In this document: piece after piece, positions 1-10,439 of the stretch | How positions within the stretch are numbered: position 1 is the stretch's first letter | How the letters are laid out: the number at the start of each line of letters is the position of its first letter | DNA from: Oscheius dolichura | Taxonomy: Eukaryota; Nematoda; Chromadorea; Rhabditida; Rhabditidae | Assembly: GCA_932521035.1 (NCBI GenBank) | Contig: OW051495.1 | Span: forward strand, 10,974,001-11,038,000 | Reading direction: 5' to 3' | DNA: 64,000 nucleotides | Made by a program: the position numbers and the translations under genes | Notes under the pieces: generated by a model | What the model saw: only the letters and a program-made list of their open reading frames with translations | The model's database searches: none | Told to the model about the DNA's origin: nothing

Positions 1-310
1 GCCTTCGCGTCACGCTATTTGGTCTTCTCAAGAGCCAAAAATGTTTTTCCCCAATAGAACTCGTCATTCTCTTTCCTGTGGCATATATTTCATTTAATAT
101 GCTCGAGTATTATTTTTGACAAGCTCCCTGCTTTCGATTATTTTTCTTCGCCGATGGGTTCGCGCCCAAAAGAGGCTTGTCGCCTCTTTTGTCGTCTACT
201 TTTCGTTCTGGAAATGCAAGGTTACGCACAAAAAACGTGGTAGCGCAGTCAATCTTATTGATTTTTCACGTAGCCTATAGGCATTTTGGGTAAAATATCT
301 GACCGGAAGT

Positions 311-1069
311 ATGTTAGCGGCAATATTTATTGCCCGCCCTAATAATTTGCAATTTATCTTATATGAGAAATTGTTACAGTATTGGAAAATGGGAGGTCTG
401 GAAAAGCTGCGCAGGTTCCAAAGTGAGAACAGCGACGAGAAGGACTTATGGGAGAAAGACAATAGAAAGAAATTTCTTCAAACTCTCGAAGAGGAGTTCC
501 TTCCTTCTTATTTGATACGGCAATTGGAATTCACTGAAATAGATGAAAAAGACCAGACAGAATATGTAAGTTACATCGGGACTTAGTAGTTTTTAAACAC
601 GCGTTTTTGGCGCGATTCATGCTAAAATAAATATATCCCCATAATCAGAAAGAAATTGCGAATTGTTTGATTCTAAAAGCGGAATTTTCGTATTAATTCT
701 CTGGTAGACACAATACAATCTTCCGCTTTCAGGATACATCGAAGATGGCTTCAGCAACTATCAAACGCCAGGATGGCGCGGTAGCACTTGTTACCGTCTA
801 CGAAAATTATCCTCTCGATGAAGAGGAGACTAAACACAACTACTTTGTATCAACAGTAGTGTGTCAAATACGTTTCCACGTCGCTGAGAAACCTATCAGT
901 TTGATTCCTCCCACATGGTTTGACTTTCATCTTTAACTTTACAAACGATTCTTTCCAATCTTGATTCCAACCGATTGCAATATATTTTCATTCTGTTTAC
1001 TTTTATAAATAAAACGTGTGTTTACAGCTGTACCAACTAAGACTACGAAGAGCCAGAAAACAACTGTAA
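311..1069 (+). CDS. Hypothetical three-exon protein, possibly 5'-incomplete
   Basis: Proposed exons are 311-565, 733-855 and 1028-1069. Each junction keeps phase 0 and uses GTAAGT or GTAGTG donors with CTTTCAG or TTTACAG acceptors, which is the main support. The product would be about 140 residues, charged and rich in Glu and Lys in the first exon, ending in a basic tail (RLRRARKQL). I recognise no domain. The ATG at 311 is only the first in frame; the real start may lie in an upstream exon outside the part that can be read confidently. It could also be a chance assembly, since the surrounding DNA to 2.1 kb is repeat-like. Confidence 0.35.
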
Positions 1070-2114
1070 ATAGCCCTGAAAAGGGAGGGGACTGGTGTTG
1101 TTACCTGGCTGGACCCCTCAGGCCAACCTCGTCATGCCGGTAGTCTCATTTGCCCACAAGTTCACCTACACATATATCTCTCTCCGAACAAATAACAATA
1201 TTAAAAAATTAGGAAGAAAGTGCTAGAAGATCTCGGCGTATCGAAGCCTGAAAGAATCCTCCAACGAATTCCTGAGCAAGAATTCCGGGAACGATCTCGG
1301 GGGGATAATGACTATGCAACTGGTTCCAGATACCTTGGTGAAGCGAAGTACCTGGTGGATGGTGATCTGGAGGTGCCAATAGTCCTGACCAACTAGAAAG
1401 CGCAGCGGGTAACTTCAGCAGTTGTATTACCCGTATAATGATTTGGGACGGCCCGGGCTGAGCCTGGTCCGTGAGAACTAGCTGGGAGGATATTGGTAAG
1501 GTAAGGCTTCTCCTTCTTTCCACCCCGCGGGCGGTCGGTCCCCATTTCTCTGCCACCAAAGTACCTAGCCGCGGTTGCTGCCGACTTTTGCCGACTACAA
1601 CTGCTGTTGCTGCTCGTCCGCCGCCGTGCTGCTGTGACAAAGAACAGGATCCCAAACCTCAAGCCGGAGGAGGAGGGGGGGGGGATCGTCCTCACAGAAG
1701 TATTCACAAGAGGTTACACGGGATAGCAGCTGATGGATAAAGTCAGAAAATTAGAAACTTCAGTCAGTCTATTTTTTCTTGTTTTTCGGAAGTGGCATCC
1801 ACACGACCCTCTTATCAAGATCCTCCAGAACTTCACAGAGAATGAAAACAGCTACGTCGACCATCTCGGCAGCAGTCGGCTTATCCTGGAAATTAAATAT
1901 TGTTGTCGTTTGGGTTGAGCTAATTTAGAAGGGGCCCTTTTACAGTAGTTTAGGCTGGGCTCATGAGACGAGGCCTAGACCATTCGAAAGCCCATCAAAA
2001 ACTATTCTAAAAACCGTGTTCTGTTTTCCATAAATGGCCCGTGTTACGGTGTTTTTGTAGAACCATACTACTTCCCGCGTAAGATTCTCATTGATTCTCT
2101 TACAAAAGTCTGGT
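1070..2114. other. No recognised gene; one isolated coding-like segment
   Basis: Most of this stretch shows nothing identifiable. At 1211-1396 (+) a 61-codon open segment has protein-like composition (it ends in EVPIVLTN and a stop), but it has no visible start, no splice partner and no family match. At 1600-1690 the DNA is C- and G-rich with a run of eight or more G. A transposon relic is the likeliest explanation but is not shown. Confidence 0.3.
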
Positions 2115-2420
2115 TTAGAACGACTCAAAGACATACCCTGCCACCTTTTATTCTTTATTATCTGTATTCCCCTGGCTCAAAGAACTCCAAGGATTTCAGT
2201 CGTGCAGTCGGAAACGTGTACTTTTGCGATTTTTGATGCGAAACCCCCAAATATATCTGATAAACAGCCTTTTTTTGGCATAGAATGACGTCTATGCCCC
2301 CTAAAATAAGCGTCAACCCGAAAAAGTCTTGTTCCACTATATTCAGCTTGTCGATATGGTTCGAATAAGCTATAGAAATAAGGTGGTAAAGGGGAAAATA
2401 AAGAAGTTAATCTGTTCGAC
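2115..2420 (+). repeat. Diverged copy of the 20.6-kb inverted-repeat family
   Basis: The text from about 2115 to 2420 matches 20625-20920 in order: a CATACCCTGCCACC block, then CTCCAAGGATTTC, a GTGCAGTCGGAAA block, then CGGTTCGAATAAGCTATAGAAAT-like text. It is a partial, diverged copy in the same orientation, with several small indels. It abuts the last exon of the GIY-YIG gene. Confidence 0.7.
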
Positions 2421-2421
2421 A

Positions 2422-3139
2422 TCAACATTTTAAATTAGAAATGGTCCCACCAACCTGATCATGCCGCTCTTTACTCTTCAGCTTCGCTTTTTCTTTTGTG
2501 CTCATTTCATTAACTGTTTCGTTATCCAGGCCCGATATGGTCCTGAATAATTGTGTCCAATCTCCTTCCTGTAGTAATTCAGTTACAGACAATATTTAGC
2601 TAAAATATACCTTTTTGTTGGTCAACTCCAACAAGGAGAAGAAATGAATTAAGCATCCTTCGATATACAGCGTCACTGGTTCAAGGCTATCACACTGTAG
2701 ACGGACAAATCCGACTTTCGTTCCAGCTTTCCAATCATTCACGATGCTATGGGCCTTACGGCCATTCAGCTAAATTGTTCGCTGTTAATGTATGAAGAAA
2801 GTTGGTCCTACAGTAAGGCTCTCAACGTAGTCGTCCGCAGCTTTCTTAAAATGATGCATGCTCCTGTCCTAAATATCAATTTCATGCTAACTTCATAAAA
2901 ACAATTACAGCCGTTCCTTTTCCAATGTAAAAAACGGCTTCACACAGCTCCTCTAGGGTATAGTTTTTCTCCTTTTTTTCCAACCGTTTTTTCGACAGCA
3001 GCAAATACGAATAAAATCTTTCATCATCGGGGAAAATTGTTCCGTATTTCTCTGTTATATAGGTATTATAGTGATCGGCAAGTGCTGACCTTCGGCCCAT
3101 AACTTTTCTCGAAAATACTTTCACTACGCGTACTAGCAA
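2422..3139 (-). CDS. GIY-YIG endonuclease, LEM-3/ANKLE1-like
   Basis: Minus-strand exons 2909-3139, 2812-2868, 2611-2769 and 2422-2568 join in phase 0 through introns of about 40 bp. The product carries the GIY-YIG nuclease core: FYSYLLL then VFYIGKG, a His-containing helix (HHFKKA), an IEGCLI segment holding the presumed metal-binding Glu, and LTNKK with the conserved Asn. Order and spacing fit the ANKLE1/LEM-3 subfamily, which cuts DNA bridges and branched DNA during division, rather than bacterial UvrC or Penelope retroelements. ANKLE1 and LEM-3 normally carry ankyrin repeats and a LEM domain upstream; I see neither here. The start is uncertain: 3139 is only the open limit, and an in-frame ATG lies further in. 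This may be a nuclease-only paralog, or a gene separated from its 5' part by the transposon at 3302. Confidence 0.75.
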
Positions 3140-3362
3140 TGTGGATTTTTAAATTTTAAAAGGAAGCAAAGAAACAAATTTCACATGTTGTAAGCTGTCA
3201 ACCAAATTTTCAAAAATGTGAATTTTACCGCTGCTGCCATTTTGATATGTAATTGAGAAAAGATTTTGCCAAAAGAATTAAAACACAGTAAGGTGCTAGT
3301 ATACCCCGCCCAAAAAGTTTTGGTACACCTGAATCTAAACGATAGCAATCCCCAGCGGGAGG

Positions 3363-5015
3363 CCGGAACTTAGTTCCTCAGGAAGTGAAATTAGCATAAT
3401 TGCGGCGACTTTCGCTTTCGAGGAACTAAGTTCCGGGTACCAGGAACTATGCTCCGGTTTATTGTTTAGCGGCATATTTCAGGGGTTTCAAGTATTTATA
3501 GTCGTTTATACAGATTTATTTGTGTTGAGTGACAATAAAACGGCTCATTTTGTCCAAATATGCGAATAGCTCTTCTTTCGGAATATTTCTGATGCCTGTT
3601 TCCTTCGTCATGTTGAAGAAACCGGTCATTTCCTTTTCGATCAGTTCTTTTCGTTCTTTGTCTGATTTTCGTAGAGTGTGTTGGTTCTGTAATTGCAATA
3701 TAGACCGGAGAGCGTGTGACTTACTATTTTTAGCTCGGTGTGGGCACGGAATGACATGTCGTTTATCACTTTCAAGAGAGCTTCCAAGGTTGGCCTCTGG
3801 GCTCCGAGAGTGCTCAAGATGCGGCTAAAAAAATAGCATTTCGCCGTTGCTCTGTCTACCTGTGGTAGTTCTCCGCCAAGTTGGTTGTCCTGTTCTCCAT
3901 GATCATAAACTTGTTCCACATGGTCTTGTATTGCCCGGCCAGCCAGTTTTTAGCAAAGTATTTGATGAATTCCGCAATGGCCTTCCATCCCTCCCTGCTT
4001 ACTTCGATCGGGGGATGAAGCAAGCCTGTAAGCTCGATGAATTCCTGAAAGTGTGGATTTTTCGGAAATGGACGAAATTACCTGGGGGAAGAACACTAAG
4101 GCAACCATTCTTCTAAACCATGTTTCAGCCTCCTTTTCTGCCTTTATGATGTCGTTCAGAAGGCCGCTCTTGTTCTTCAGAAGGCATCTTGCAAAGTGGT
4201 AGGCGCACCCTTTGTGCAAAGCTTCAGGGAATACCTAGAAGTTTATACGTGTATTATAAATAGTGAAACCTACTAGGACGGCTACATTGATGGAGGCCTT
4301 CTCGAAATCTGTTAAAAGCAAAGGCTGGATATGTTGAAGTCCACAGCTTCTAGTTGATTTCGGAGAGTCCTGTACATCGGCAGGTAGGATTCAGTTGAGC
4401 TGGAGGCAATGATGTAGTTGATGATGGGGACACAGATTCCTGTTGGACTAATCCCATGCACAGTATAGTGGCAGGAGACGCATCAGCCACAATTTGACTA
4501 GGTCGGATCTTGTGAGCATGAAAATTTGGAGGAGGATCTTGGGCAGCTGCGCGTGTCAGAAAGTCATCGAAGGGAGGAGTTCGTCTGCGGCTCTGCTGTG
4601 GAACACTCCTGACAAATACGCTGGGTTTGTCTGGCCATTCAGAAATTTCCATTGAACAAGCCCTTTCTTTGACAGCATCTTCTCTCTGAATTGTGTTGGA
4701 TGAATTAATGGTTGAGGAATACCTCAAAAGATAGATCCTGAAGTGCCTCGGCATCTTGTTGTGTTGGCAGTACAATTGGCTTCCTGGAGGTAAACTGGGC
4801 GTGAGTCTTCATGTAATGGGTCTGCGTAATTCCGTTGGTATCCACCAGTTTCATCATCATCGTCGTCATCTTCTGCTGCAGCTCTCTTTTCACATCCTGG
4901 ATACCTTTCCATTTTGTTTCTTTGTGGTGTTTGTTCTTTAACGGGACTTGGACTGCCCGGAAAGTGGTTGTGTTCCTCTTCAAGACTGCTCTCTTCCTGA
5001 GGAACTAAGTTCCGG
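3363..5015 (-). mobile_element. Mutator-like element (MULE) nested in the TA element, transposase decayed
   Basis: Perfect 22-bp terminal inverted repeats lie at 3363-3384 and 4994-5015 (each starts CCGGAACTTAGTTCC read inward). The minus strand between them encodes pieces of a MULE transposase: TGICVPIINYIIAS and ESYLPMYRTLRNQLEA near 4370-4450, then LLLTDFEKASINVAV with the catalytic-type Asp near 4290, then GCAYHFARCLL near 4205, VALVFFPQV, and RTTNLAENYHR near 3870. These are the usual MULE landmarks in the usual order. The pieces sit in different frames; some breaks may be introns, but at least one frameshift appears real, so it is probably inactive. A third inverted copy of the terminal text lies at about 3418-3437, making a hairpin at that end. 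I could not find a 9-bp target duplication. Confidence 0.75.
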
Positions 5016-5738
5016 CGTCCTAGCAATACAACCCGTTGTGAAGTCAAACTGACTTTTCAACTTTCGTCAGATATCCTTTTGTAGACGTGATTTTGTGGGA
5101 ACTTCGGATTCTATCGGTTCTTGTGTCTATACATTACTGCGATGCAAAATTACCCTACTACCATGTCTAGGCGATGTCAATTGATGGTAGGGACCGCCCT
5201 GATCCGATTGAACCATGACTCAAGAATTTCCCTTGATTTTCAATAGAAAAGTACCATTTTCCCCATTTTTAAAGGTGCAGCTTGAAAGGACTACATCGGG
5301 GGATACAGGCAATATTATCGATTGGAATCAATTGGTTTATGTAACTAAGAGGGTTGCCAATATGTAAACATCGTTTTCTTACAAATAAACCCATTTTGTG
5401 CATGGAAAAACTGCCCAGAAACGTCGTCAGCCGTCAGTTGATTCTATCTATCGATGCCAACGCTCCCTCAAACGGGTTGCATTATTTGGGCAAAGTAATT
5501 TCCTGGATAAATTGATAGCGGGGAACCATTTGGAAGCACTTTTAGGCTCGGAAAATGTCGATTTCTGGTCATATCATGAAGACAGGTCTCTTGGCGAAGT
5601 GTCCTTGTAAGATGAAAATCCCGATCTGGATCGTTTATTTTACAATTGTAATAGTAGTAGAAGATCGCGTAGAAGATGGGAACACAAGAAAACCAAAAAG
5701 AAAACGGGGTAAAAATAATCATTTGGCCTCAAAAGCCA

Positions 5739-5768
5739 GCTGTACCAAAACTTTTTGCGCGGGTGCTT
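5739..5768 (+). repeat. Solo end of the same TA-type transposon family
   Basis: The text TGTACCAAAACTTTTTGCGC followed by GGGTGC repeats the right terminal inverted repeat found at 5899-5926, in the same orientation, 160 bp inside the element. It may be the end of an older, overlapping insertion. Confidence 0.6.
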
Positions 5769-5895
5769 TCGATTTTCTCAAATAAAAATTCATATGTTTC
5801 GTATTTTTCCATTATCTACACGTGGTTTTATCCCTTGCCTAATTGTACATTTACTGTATTGGTCTCAGCTCGCTGGGCCTTGCTATCGTTGAGAT

Positions 5896-7012
5896 TCAGG
5901 TGTACCAAAACTTTTTGCGCGGGGTATATTGATCAGTACCGTCTCTGTAAAAGTTATGGACCGAGTGACAAAACTTACCATAATGACCTTTCATTCTGCC
6001 AAATACGTCTTTACCCCTTTCGTATTCTGCACTAGTCTTCGCGTACTTTGAGATATCTCGGCCGAACTGAGTTAGAATAGCCAAAAATGAGTTCATTTGA
6101 AATATACTTACCACGTTACGGAGCTCAAATAAGTGACGGTGCTCCCATGTTATACCTATAAGAGATAACATTCTCGCTGCCCTCCCGTAGATTATATCCT
6201 CTTTCTAAATAAAACGAATTAATAATTATCTAAAAATTACAAATTACCTCAATGGGCCAAGTAACTCCTGGCATTGCTGCTCGTATAATAGCGATAAATA
6301 TTTCTGCCATATCGGCTAACTTCTCGTCGGTACGGGCATCAAGGAGTATCCTAGTCTTCTGCCCAAGCAAGGCGTTCACGAGGGCCCGGCATATCTTGCC
6401 ATTTCTGACTTGTCTGGAAAATTCAGCGGGATTTCTTAGTTTAGTGGCATCCAAAAGAGTAGGTTTTTTTGCTTCGTTCTGTGTTCTGAGTCGAGTCACA
6501 GCATTTATCCAATTCACTATACATGCAGCCTCGTACGGACTCCATTTTAACTGTATCTGAACATTCGGCAAATTGTTAAAAGGTTAAAAAAGAGGTCGCA
6601 CATTGTCACACTCCGAGCGTCCTTTCTTCTTTTTATCCCGTTCCAAGTGTTTACCCCACTCATCTGCGTTTGGGAAGTGTTGCCCACAGCTCTGGCAGAA
6701 TGGAGGAGACGACTTGACATGCCCTGAAAATAAAGCCAGTAGTTTCCTAACAAGGGATCTGCTCTTCCCCTACAATTGTTCCTGTATAATAGGTGGATAA
6801 TGTATATAAATTTACGTATTCAAATTTGCGAAACTAAGCGTGATCTGCTGCTCTACGTATTCTTTGATTAAAAATATATGGACTCACTTAGCGTTGTCGA
6901 GCTTTCTGTGCCGCTGGCAGACTGTGCACCAATGTCGCTCACAGGCCTGACGGGCTTTTCTTCAGCTCTTGAGAAAGAAATTTCTGGACTCCCTTCTGGG
7001 TGCCGCGGGTTT
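5896..7012 (-). CDS. C2H2 zinc-finger plus calponin-homology-like protein (5' incomplete)
   Basis: Minus-strand exons 6889-7012, 6602-6723, 6248-6556, 6112-6204 and 5896-6066 join with matching phases. The first is Ser/Thr-rich (RPVSDIGAQSASG). The second holds a C2H2 finger, CQSCGQHFPNADEWGKHL. The third and fourth resemble a calponin-homology fold: SPYEAACIVNWINAV, then RQVRNGKICRALVNALL, then MPGVTWPIEKEDIIYG. The combination is unusual, and I know no standard family with this architecture; the CH assignment rests on pattern only. The last exon reads into the terminal inverted repeat of the transposon ending at 5926, so its final ten or so residues and its stop come from transposon sequence. 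Upstream exons are missing; the exon at 9847-9991 has a related RPVSD motif and may belong here, but its phase does not join directly. Confidence 0.55.
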
Positions 7013-7400
7013 CTACAACATTGTTAATGCAGCCAATATGACGAAACGTACTTTTTGAGTAGAGTTCTTCTTTGGAAGATTCCAAAGAGAGGCTTTTCCG
7101 CTGAAAATACTTCATTTCATAGCGAATATGGCTCTATTGTACAAAAGCCGGTCAATGATTTCATTTCCGCGCCGCGTTTGCATCTGTATCTTGTCCATTT
7201 CTTGACTATTTTCAAAAATTCAAGCAGTATCTTGAAGAGCGGATCAAGGCGGTTTCAACCTACCGGTTTTCGGCTCAATATGCCTTTCAGCAGAGTTTCT
7301 ATGAACACTAACGTATGAAAACATCGAAATATGAATTTTCGCAGCTATATTAGGTTGTAACATAAGTCTTGTCCCTGGGTTTCCCACAAATCGCCGTGCT

Positions 7401-7967
7401 CCAATTCTTTTTCCGTTATATTCTACGCCTCGTTTTATGGTTATCCACCAATTTTCAGTTCATTTGCATGTCACCGTGAATTTTGACAACCGAAAAAAGG
7501 CGCCAAACCTTGGGTGACTAGGTTAATTTCGCTTCCAAAAACTCTGATTTTTTTTTACCATTCGACTCCTCTGTGTTTATGAAAAAAATAGAGTATCAAC
7601 ATGTCATATCAGCTGTGAAATAAATGCAAAAATGTTTTGCCAGCGGCGGGAGTCGAACTCGGAAGTGATAGACGCCGCGCAACCGACATCGCATGTATCA
7701 CAACGGGGAGGTCGAGTTCAAATTTCGGAAGGGTGTAACCCCGTCAAATCGTTTCCGATCGAGATGATTTTTGCACCACTGGATTTGTCTCATTGAGAGG
7801 AGTCGAATGGTAAAAAAAAATCAGAGTTTTTGGAAGCGAAATTGACTTAGTCACGCAAGGTTTGGCGCCTTTTTTCGGTTGTCAAAATTCACGGTGACAT
7901 GCAAATGAACTGAAAATTGGTGGATAACCATAAAACGAGGCGTAGAATATAACGGAAAAAGAATTGG
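7401..7967. repeat. Foldback element with near-identical 171-bp arms
   Basis: Arms 7401-7571 and 7797-7967 are inverted copies with only about four or five differences visible by eye. They start CCAATTCTTTTTCCGTTATA at the outer ends and finish CATTCGACTCCTC at the inner ends. The 225-bp spacer contains, on the minus strand at about 7637-7712, a tRNA-like sequence with a B-box (GAGTTCGACTCC) and an A-box-like TGCGATGTCGG. The flanks do not show an obvious target duplication. No protein is encoded. Confidence 0.8.
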
Positions 7968-8478
7968 GGATTTTGTTCCTCCACATGTCAAGAGGGGAAT
8001 GATCTTACAGATGAGGTAAAATGCATATCAAATTGGAGAAGATAATGAAGCACGTCCTCCTGATCCTATTAAACCTAACGAAACGTCAGAAGAGCTCTCA
8101 AATCGTCCACATGATGCGCTTTTCCCAAAGTGAGCCTATCTTTTTGAAACGCCAATTTCCTCCTTTCATTTCTCCTCGCCTACTACGGTGAATTCTTGTG
8201 AGATGTTCAATGTTTCTGAGATAATCGACTAGAAAGAATCGATTGGTGAGGAACCAGCTCTCTGAAACCTTCATCCTGATTGGTGACAGCCAAAAATGGG
8301 GGTGAACCTATCTTTTTGAAACGCACTGTATTACCAGGACTTTCCATCAGATGGGTTTTTGCTAATAAAGGGGGTTTCTCATCAGGGAAGTGTAGGAACT
8401 CAGGATCAATGATTTATGCCAGAATCGGTAAGAAAAAAAATTAGCTGCCCATGGATAATTTGGGAGAGCTAGACCACT

Positions 8479-9001
8479 TTAAAGGAACTGTCAGGGACCT
8501 AAAACAACTTGTGCTCAAAAAATTCACCTTTTTCTCCTGATCACGATGGTATATTTATTTTTGCATATGGACGCCTGTATCACGAGAAAAATACACATTT
8601 ATGATCAAAATCTGGTCGAAAAACGGTCAAAAGCGAAAAAGTGATCATGATCGCTGACCCATAAAAGGTCCCGCAACGATTATGATCACAGAAATGGAAT
8701 GTATTTATGACTTTGGGATAAAAATGCAATTTTCTCGTGATCCCGACGTTCATATGCAAAAATAAATAGATCGTCGTGATCAGGAGAAAAAGGCGAATTT
8801 TTCAAGACCATACTGAGTTAGTTTGCTAGCTGTTTTGGTTGTGAAAATAAGGAAAACGCTACATGAATCGTAAAATATGCATAAAAGACTCAGAAATGAA
8901 AATTTGGATAGAAAATAAGCCCCATATGTAGTCAGTCGCTTGGGACTCGGTTGCTCGGGGTCAAATGATCACTTTCACTTGGTCCCTGACAGTTCCTTTA
9001 A
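8479..9001. repeat. Second, older foldback element
   Basis: Outer 21-bp perfect inverted repeats at 8479-8499 and 8981-9001 (TTAAAGGAACTGTCAGGGAC plus one base, read inward). Inside them a second inverted pair, 8527-8595 and about 8722-8793, starts CCTTTTTCTCCTGATCACGA and is imperfect further in. TGATCA/GATCATGATC motifs recur through the centre. No gene is seen. Short direct repeats (CTATCTTTTTGAAACGC) occur just upstream, at about 8147 and 8310. Confidence 0.65.
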
Positions 9002-9846
9002 GACTGTTCCAAAAAACATTTTTGCTTTTTTTCTAAAGGTGTATTGTGATGAAGCTAAGCTTTTTACACCCCCTAGACAAAGTTATATTCGTTTTCTGAA
9101 AGAAGAAAAAAATTTGGAACAGTAAAAGGCCTCAAAACGACAGACTGCGCGCTTCATAGCCCTAAATTCGATTTTTCGCACTGATGGCACTGATAGTTGG
9201 CAAGTGTTTCTAGACCAAAAAACGTAGAGGAGTTCGAATCTGCAAAGAAAATAGGGGCCCGCTTCGACTCCTGAAGCCCCAAACCCAAAAATTCAAGAAA
9301 AAAGAGATTTTCGCATAAAATCGCATTTTTCTCAATGGGGTAGGCTCATTCGATGGCGCTTCTTGGCGTTTTCGCGGAAAATCTTTGGTTAAGCTCTGCC
9401 GCGTCACAGTGAGCAATCGACAGCACTTTACCAAAGTTAAGCCCTTTTTCCATAGCCAGCCGGGTTTGGTCAGGCAACGGTCAGAATGACCCAGCTTTTC
9501 TTTTGCCAAAGACGGGAATCTCGACCAAAACCAACGGAACGGGGGAGACTGTAACGCGGAGCCTCCGCCAACGAAAAATGGGGCGTGGACCGGCCGGCCA
9601 AGGCGCCCCTCGATAAAGCGGGCTCTTCTAGTCGCCCTCATAACTTTTGTTCCATATGTATGCCAAAAAGCCTCCTCATTTATACACAAATTTTAATCCT
9701 ACCCTAATAATTGGGAGACCTCTGTCTGCGAGACATGTCGTGTGTTCTAATCCGACAGTAAAAGGATAAATTGATAATCCCATCGCCGCCGCAGGCGGCC
9801 GACGGCCCATTAGTTTGCTAATTGAAAAGATATTATATATACACAC
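9002..9846. other. No gene recognised; tRNA-like remnant
   Basis: Open frames here have low-complexity or non-protein composition. At about 9695-9775 (+) there is a B-box-like TGTTCTAATCC and an A-box-like block 45 bases upstream, but no matching acceptor stem, so a degraded tRNA or SINE head is the most that can be claimed. Confidence 0.3.
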
Positions 9847-10135
9847 CTGGAACATCTGAGCTATCTGGGCCATTTGTAGACTGTGTGATGGTGTCGCTCA
9901 CAGGTCTGACGACTGTGCTCACGTCCCCCCTTGAGGAGGAAGCTTCTGTAGCATCCGGTTCCATAACAGAGATATGTAGAGCTTCGGCTTCCTGAAATAT
10001 TGTGGTGAAGGAACAAATCCTTTTTTGGATAATTGTTACAGAAAATATCCGCTTAGATTTTACAGGGAACGTGCCATCAGATCCAGATACGCCACTTACA
10101 CCGCTATACTCACCCCTTTCCCCACTCACCCATTA
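9847..10135 (-). CDS. Exon(s) of an unplaced minus-strand gene, Ser/Thr-rich
   Basis: An exon at 9847-9991 has a TTTCAG acceptor and a GTGTGT donor and encodes about 48 residues containing VVRPVSDTITQSTNG. This resembles RPVSDIGAQSASG of the exon at 6889-7012, so the two look like duplicated exons. A preceding segment of about 22 codons ending near 10070 joins in phase 0 but has no in-frame ATG. It lies 300 bp after the USP stop codon on the same strand and may be the 5' part of the C2H2/CH gene. Confidence 0.35.
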
Positions 10136-10439
10136 AAATCCATGGAAACAGATTCCCAGCCCAGGGGGCATAGTCACGCCGAGTTATTAGGGTTATAGCC
10201 TATATAACTTATAGGAAGTTTAAAAATTAGATCGACATTTTGGATCAGGTTTCTAGATGATTACTTTCCGTACAATACCCGTTGTTTGGAGAATTACCAA
10301 CTTCAACTCATCATAACTCGGTAGAGCAGGGTGCTGGGCTGAAGCATTGTTTCCATGGTTTTCAAAGATTGCTGAAGACGTTCCGACAGGCCCGACATGT
10401 CGGGTCGGGGAACTACCCTAGTATAGGTGTTCTACAATA

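Larger units (their letters stand above)
3302..5926. mobile_element. TA-flanked terminal-inverted-repeat transposon (Tc1/mariner-type ends)
   Basis: The left end, read inward, starts TACCCCGCCCAAAAAG and continues through TTTTGGTACACCTGAATCT and AACGATAGCAA. The right end, read on the opposite strand, gives the same text with only a few changes over about 60-70 bp. Both ends are bordered by TA (3300-3301 and 5927-5928), the target duplication of Tc1/mariner-like elements. No transposase of that family is visible inside, so this is a non-autonomous or decayed copy. A second, Mutator-like element (3363-5015) occupies most of the interior. The right terminal repeat also supplies the last codons of the neighbouring C2H2/CH gene. 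Confidence 0.7.

Noticed and set aside
1209-1707. Minus-strand open frames over the GC-rich stretch
   Set aside because: They arise from GC- and G-rich sequence lacking stops; the plus strand has a more protein-like segment in part of the same DNA.
9210-9689. Long minus-strand open frame of 159 codons
   Set aside because: Composition is Arg/Phe/Leu-rich without pattern, no splice or start support, and it overlaps repeat-like DNA.
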